A stretch of DNA of 10,673 nucleotides from Verrucomicrobiota bacterium (lineage in GTDB: Bacteria; Verrucomicrobiota; Verrucomicrobiia; Limisphaerales; UBA11358): contig JAMFSG010000333.1 in assembly GCA_026225155.1 (NCBI GenBank), positions 1 through 10,673 on the forward strand, written 5' to 3'. The translations under genes were made by a program, and so were the position numbers. Numbering within the stretch: position 1 is the stretch's first letter; each line of letters begins with the position of its first letter. Below are positions 8,256-10,673 of the stretch, piece by piece. The notes beneath the pieces are model-generated. The model was not told the origin of the DNA and made no database searches. It saw only the letters and a program-made list of their open reading frames with translations.

Positions 8256-9308
8256 GTGCTTGAAATTTTCACCGAACAACTCGCCGACGCGCAATCGCTG
8301 ACTGACGAACAGATTCGTCTCGCCGTCGGATTGCTCGCCGACGAAAAAATTTCCGCAAGTGTCAAAGCCGATTTTCTCATCGCCTTTGCGAAAAAAGGTG
8401 AAACGGCTGCCGAGATTGCTGCGTTTGCTAGCGCCTTGCGCGAAAAATCCATTCCACTGCCGCTCGATGCGGAAACGCGCGCGCGCGAAATTCTCGACAT
8501 CGTCGGCACCGGCGGCGACCGGCTGGGCACGTTCAATATTTCCACGACCGCCGCGATCATCTGCGCCGCCGCCGGCGTTACCGTCGCCAAGCACGGCAAC
8601 CGTGCCGTCACTTCGCAGGCTGGCAGCGCCGACGTGCTTGAAGCGCTCGGCATTAAGATTGATTTGACGCCCGAAACCGCCGCGAATTCCTTGCGCGAAA
8701 AAAACTTCGCATTTCTTTTCGCGCCAAATTTTCACCCGGCGTTCAAAAATATTTCGCCCGCGCGCAAGCTCTGCGCCGAACGCGGCCAGCGCACAATTTT
8801 CAATCTGCTTGGCCCGCTGCTGAATCCCGCGCGCCCGTCCGCGATGCTCGTCGGCGTGCCGCGCGCAGAATTATGCGAACCGCTCGCGCAAGTGCTGCAA
8901 ACCCTTGGCGTCCGCCGCGCAATGGTCGTTTGCGGGAAAATCGGAAATCGGAAATCGGAAATCGGAAATTTCTTGGACGAACTTTCCACGCTCGGTGAAA
9001 ATACCATCGCGGAATTTTATCAGGCGCGCGGCTTCACCGTTTCCACGACGTTGCCGGAACAGTTTCCATTGCAATCCGCGACGCTCGATGATTTGCTCGG
9101 CGGCGACAAATTTCAAAACGCAGAAATTGTCCGGCGGATTTTGCATGGCGAAGAACGCGGGCCAAAACGCGATGCCGTTTTGCTCAACGCCGGCGCGGCG
9201 TTGTTCGTTGCGGGAAAATCCAAATCGCTCATCGAAGGCTGGGAGTTGGCCGAAGGAACCATTGATTCCCGCAGAGCAGAAAAAAAACTCGCCGAGCTGG
9301 CGGGTTAA
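8256..9308 (+). CDS. trpD: Anthranilate phosphoribosyltransferase
   Basis: Transfers the phosphoribosyl group of PRPP to anthranilate, the second committed step of tryptophan synthesis, in the cytoplasm. The 350-residue protein has the N-terminal helical domain (about 1-75) and the PRPP site GTGGD at 84-88 followed by TFNIST. It also has KHGNRAVTSQAGSADVLEALG at 112-132, the anthranilate-side FAPNFHPAFKN, RTIFNLLGPLLNPA at 179-192 and the metal-binding DE at 241-242 in DELSTLGENT. The start is GTG: an in-frame TAA at 8244-8246 excludes anything longer, and LEIFTEQL fits the family's N-terminus. A heptamer array encodes residues about 228-238, lengthening the loop before the DE motif by about seven residues. 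No other trp genes are adjacent, so the pathway is scattered or trpD stands alone here. Confidence 0.96.
   Translation: MLEIFTEQLADAQSLTDEQIRLAVGLLADEKISASVKADFLIAFAKKGETAAEIAAFASALREKSIPLPLDAETRAREILDIVGTGGDRLGTFNISTTAAIICAAAGVTVAKHGNRAVTSQAGSADVLEALGIKIDLTPETAANSLREKNFAFLFAPNFHPAFKNISPARKLCAERGQRTIFNLLGPLLNPARPSAMLVGVPRAELCEPLAQVLQTLGVRRAMVVCGKIGNRKSEIGNFLDELSTLGENTIAEFYQARGFTVSTTLPEQFPLQSATLDDLLGGDKFQNAEIVRRILHGEERGPKRDAVLLNAGAALFVAGKSKSLIEGWELAEGTIDSRRAEKKLAELAG
8939..8966. repeat. (AATCGGA)x4 heptamer array inside trpD
   Basis: Four perfect tandem copies of AATCGGA are followed by AATT (8967-8970), the same formula as the array in tsaC with the last base of the unit changed. It is read in frame as KIGNRKSEIGN, residues about 228-238. 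Removing three of the four copies (21 nt) would leave GKIGNFLDELS, close to the usual TrpD sequence at this loop. Confidence 0.9.
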
Positions 9309-9316
9309 AATTGATC

Positions 9317-9452
9317 GGTAGCTTGGGTCGCGCTGCGACCAGAGCCGTCGCCGAGCACAGCGTCAGGCGACGGAACTTTGTCCAACCCAATGCGAACATT
9401 CTCGGTGCCCGCGTTCGCGGGCAAAATTGGTCGCCGCGCGACCAACCCTACC
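9317..9452. repeat. REP-like element of four hairpins between trpD and the Sel1 gene
   Basis: Four perfect stems lie in 136 bp. These are GGTCGC/GCGACC (9326-9340, 3-nt loop), CCGTCGCC/GGCGACGG (9345-9373, 13-nt loop), GCCCGCG/CGCGGGC (9407-9422, 2-nt loop) and TTGGTCGC/GCGACCAA (9427-9445, 3-nt loop). The first and last share the GGTCGC stem, and GGTAG (9317-9321) with CTACC (9448-9452) closes the outside. The element lies 8 nt from the trpD stop and 4 nt from the stop of the convergent Sel1 gene. It may therefore act as a two-way terminator or mRNA-end stabiliser, although no U-tract follows any stem. Confidence 0.75.
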
Positions 9453-9456
9453 AAAT

Positions 9457-10173
9457 TCAGCCCTGCGTTCCTTCTTGTGGTTGCGAAGCCAACAGCGCCG
9501 CCGCTTTCGCCTCGGCCTCGGCTTCCATGTTGGAATAATGGATGCCGAGATTATGCTGCGCGTTTTTATCGCCTTGCCGTGCGGCGCGCATCAGCCATTT
9601 CATCGCCTCGGAATTGCTTTGCTCGACGCCGCGACCAGTCTGATAGCACAAACCCAGATTACATTGCGCAGGCGCAAGTTCCTGTTCCGCGGCGGCCAGA
9701 TACCATTTCACGGCTTCCTGATAATTTTGCGGCACGACCTGGCCCATCTCATAAAAAACGCCGAGATTAAATTGCGCCGCCGGATAGCCGCGCCGTGCCG
9801 ATTCGCGATACCACTTGATCGCATCGGCATAATTTTGGGGCACGCCCTGGCCGGTTTCGTAAAGCATCCCGAGATTGAATTGCGCAGCCGGATCGCCTTG
9901 TTCCGCCGCTTCGCGCAACCAGCGCGCGGCCTCGCCAAATTCCTGCGGCACGCCCGCGCCGCTCAAATAGCAGACGCCGAGATAGCACTGCGCGACCGGA
10001 TCATTTTGTTCCGCCGAGCGACGGAACCATTTCACCGCCTCGTGGTAATCCTGCGGCGCGCCCTGGCCGTTTTGGTAGCAGACGCCAAGATAGCATTGCG
10101 CCTGCGCGTCGCCTTCCTGCGCGGCGGCGCGCATCGCTTCAAATGTCTCCCAAGTTTTCCGGTTCGTCGCCAT
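9457..10173 (-). CDS. Sel1-like repeat protein
   Basis: A 238-residue solenoid protein built from 36-residue Sel1-like (TPR-related) repeats. The AQ that opens each repeat core recurs at 25, 61, 97, 133, 169 and 205. Each full copy follows the pattern AQ-x-LG-x-x-Y-x-x-G-x-G-V-PQ-(N/D)Y-x-E-A-x-K-W(F/Y). Five repeats are complete; the sixth stops after HYSNM and runs into an Ala/Glu-rich tail (about 216-238). There is no signal peptide or transmembrane segment, so it is probably cytoplasmic. Sel1 repeats bind partner proteins, and the family gives no enzymatic function. The partner is unknown and the neighbours give no clue. The ATG lacks a visible Shine-Dalgarno. Confidence 0.9.
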   Translation of the reverse strand: MATNRKTWETFEAMRAAAQEGDAQAQCYLGVCYQNGQGAPQDYHEAVKWFRRSAEQNDPVAQCYLGVCYLSGAGVPQEFGEAARWLREAAEQGDPAAQFNLGMLYETGQGVPQNYADAIKWYRESARRGYPAAQFNLGVFYEMGQVVPQNYQEAVKWYLAAAEQELAPAQCNLGLCYQTGRGVEQSNSEAMKWLMRAARQGDKNAQHNLGIHYSNMEAEAEAKAAALLASQPQEGTQG

Positions 10174-10270
10174 TTTTGTCAGAGGCTAAACCATAACACT
10201 TTTAAGAATTTAAGCCGAGAAAAATTTGTGAAACTAAATTCAAGATGGAGTCTCGCCCCGCCAATTTCAC

Positions 10271-10299
10271 TTTCGCGCGGGCACATAGCCTGTTACAAA
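10271..10299 (+). promoter_or_regulatory. Weak candidate promoter for proC
   Basis: TACAAA at 10294-10299 resembles a -10 box (4/6), with TTTCGC 17 bp upstream as a poor -35. The -10 lies only 6 nt from the proC ATG, so a transcript from it would be essentially leaderless, as proposed for trpD. The divergent gap (10174-10305) is AT-rich near the Sel1 gene and shows no other recognisable signal. Confidence 0.2.
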
Positions 10300-10305
10300 A
10301 TCTGC

Positions 10306-10673
10306 ATGGCAACCAAGATCGGATTTCTCGGCGCGGGCAAAATGGCGACCGCGCTCGCCAAAGGTTTCGTCAACGCCGAAATCGTTTTCCCGCGCGAAAT
10401 CATCGCCGCCGACCCGTTTGCGCCCGCGTGCAAACATTTCGCCGACGAAACCGGCGCGAACATCGCCGCATCCAATCTGGAAGTTGCGCGGTCAGCAAAT
10501 ATTTTAATTTTGGCGACCAAGCCCGATCAGGTCGCCACCGCGCTCGCGGAAATTTCCGGCGCGTTCACCAAAAACCATCTGCTCATTTCCATCGCGGCGG
10601 GCGTGACCCTTTCAAAACTGGAAAATAATTTGCCCGCGAACGCGCGCGTCATCCGCGTCATGCCCAACACCCC
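10306..10673 (+). CDS. proC: Pyrroline-5-carboxylate reductase (3' truncated by window end)
   Basis: Reduces 1-pyrroline-5-carboxylate to proline with NAD(P)H, the last step of proline synthesis, in the cytoplasm. The 122 visible residues begin MATKIGFLGAGKMATALAKGF, with the Rossmann dinucleotide-binding GFLGAGKMA at about 6-14. They continue through the ILILATKPDQV strand-loop (about 66-76) and ISIAAGV (about 94-100), and end at VMPNTP, a hallmark of ProC just before the catalytic domain. The C-terminal dimerisation domain lies outside the window. Reading is open with no frameshift. The ATG sits directly before the Rossmann strand, so the start is secure, although no Shine-Dalgarno precedes it. 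It diverges from the Sel1 gene across 132 bp. Confidence 0.94.
   Translation, partial: MATKIGFLGAGKMATALAKGFVNAEIVFPREIIAADPFAPACKHFADETGANIAASNLEVARSANILILATKPDQVATALAEISGAFTKNHLLISIAAGVTLSKLENNLPANARVIRVMPNT

Noticed and set aside
8061..8735. 224-residue minus-strand open frame overlapping trpD
   Set aside because: It is antisense to the conserved trpD sequence, rich in Arg/Gly from GCG/CGC codons, and resembles no family. It is a compositional shadow.
9457..10173. DNA repeat array or mobile element from the 108-bp periodicity
   Set aside because: The periodicity is explained by 36-residue Sel1 protein repeats with diverged codons, so it is a property of the protein.

Overview
The window looks like a chromosomal stretch of a Gram-negative environmental bacterium. 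The best guess is Verrucomicrobiota (Pedosphaera/Limisphaera-like). This is an inference from three things: the style of the sigma-54 regulator and GT39-like membrane protein, the ACCACGGATGGACAC-type intergenic palindrome, and the short-period repeats placed between and inside genes. No rRNA or other decisive marker is present. Coding DNA is moderately GC-rich and full of GCG/CGC codons. Start codons are ATG or GTG, and Shine-Dalgarno motifs are weak or absent for several genes.

Layout from left to right. (1) Positions 1-55 hold what is probably the last codons of a sensor histidine kinase. A 138-bp palindromic repeat follows, then an NtrC-type sigma-54-dependent response regulator (200-1564). 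Close behind and on the same strand is a 603-residue polytopic GT39/ArnT-like membrane protein (1568-3379). (2) Converging on it with a 3-bp gap is a minus-strand block read right to left: MacA-like periplasmic adaptor (6476-7741), ABC ATPase (5678-6451), MacB/FtsX-type permease (4476-5681) and, past an octamer-repeat spacer, a Sua5-type threonylcarbamoyl-AMP synthase (3383-4390). (3) A 514-bp divergent region (7742-8255) with no convincing gene separates this block from trpD (8256-9308, plus). (4) A four-hairpin repeat element lies between trpD and a convergent Sel1-repeat protein (9457-10173, minus). (5) proC begins at 10306 on the plus strand and runs off the end of the window.

The genes work as separate modules. 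There is a two-component regulator of unknown regulon, a tripartite-type export system lacking its outer-membrane partner here, tRNA t6A modification (Sua5), tryptophan biosynthesis (trpD), a Sel1 scaffold protein and proline biosynthesis (proC). Nothing suggests a phage, plasmid, transposase or CRISPR array.

The most unusual content is repetitive DNA. Two conserved enzymes carry heptanucleotide tandem arrays inside their reading frames. Two arrays follow the formula (AATCGGC)4-AATT and (AATCGGA)4-AATT, and a third is a T-rich array of four heptamers. Each array is 28 bp, a copy number that keeps the frame if one copy is ancestral. In addition, several short intergenic gaps are filled almost edge to edge by different inverted-repeat families.
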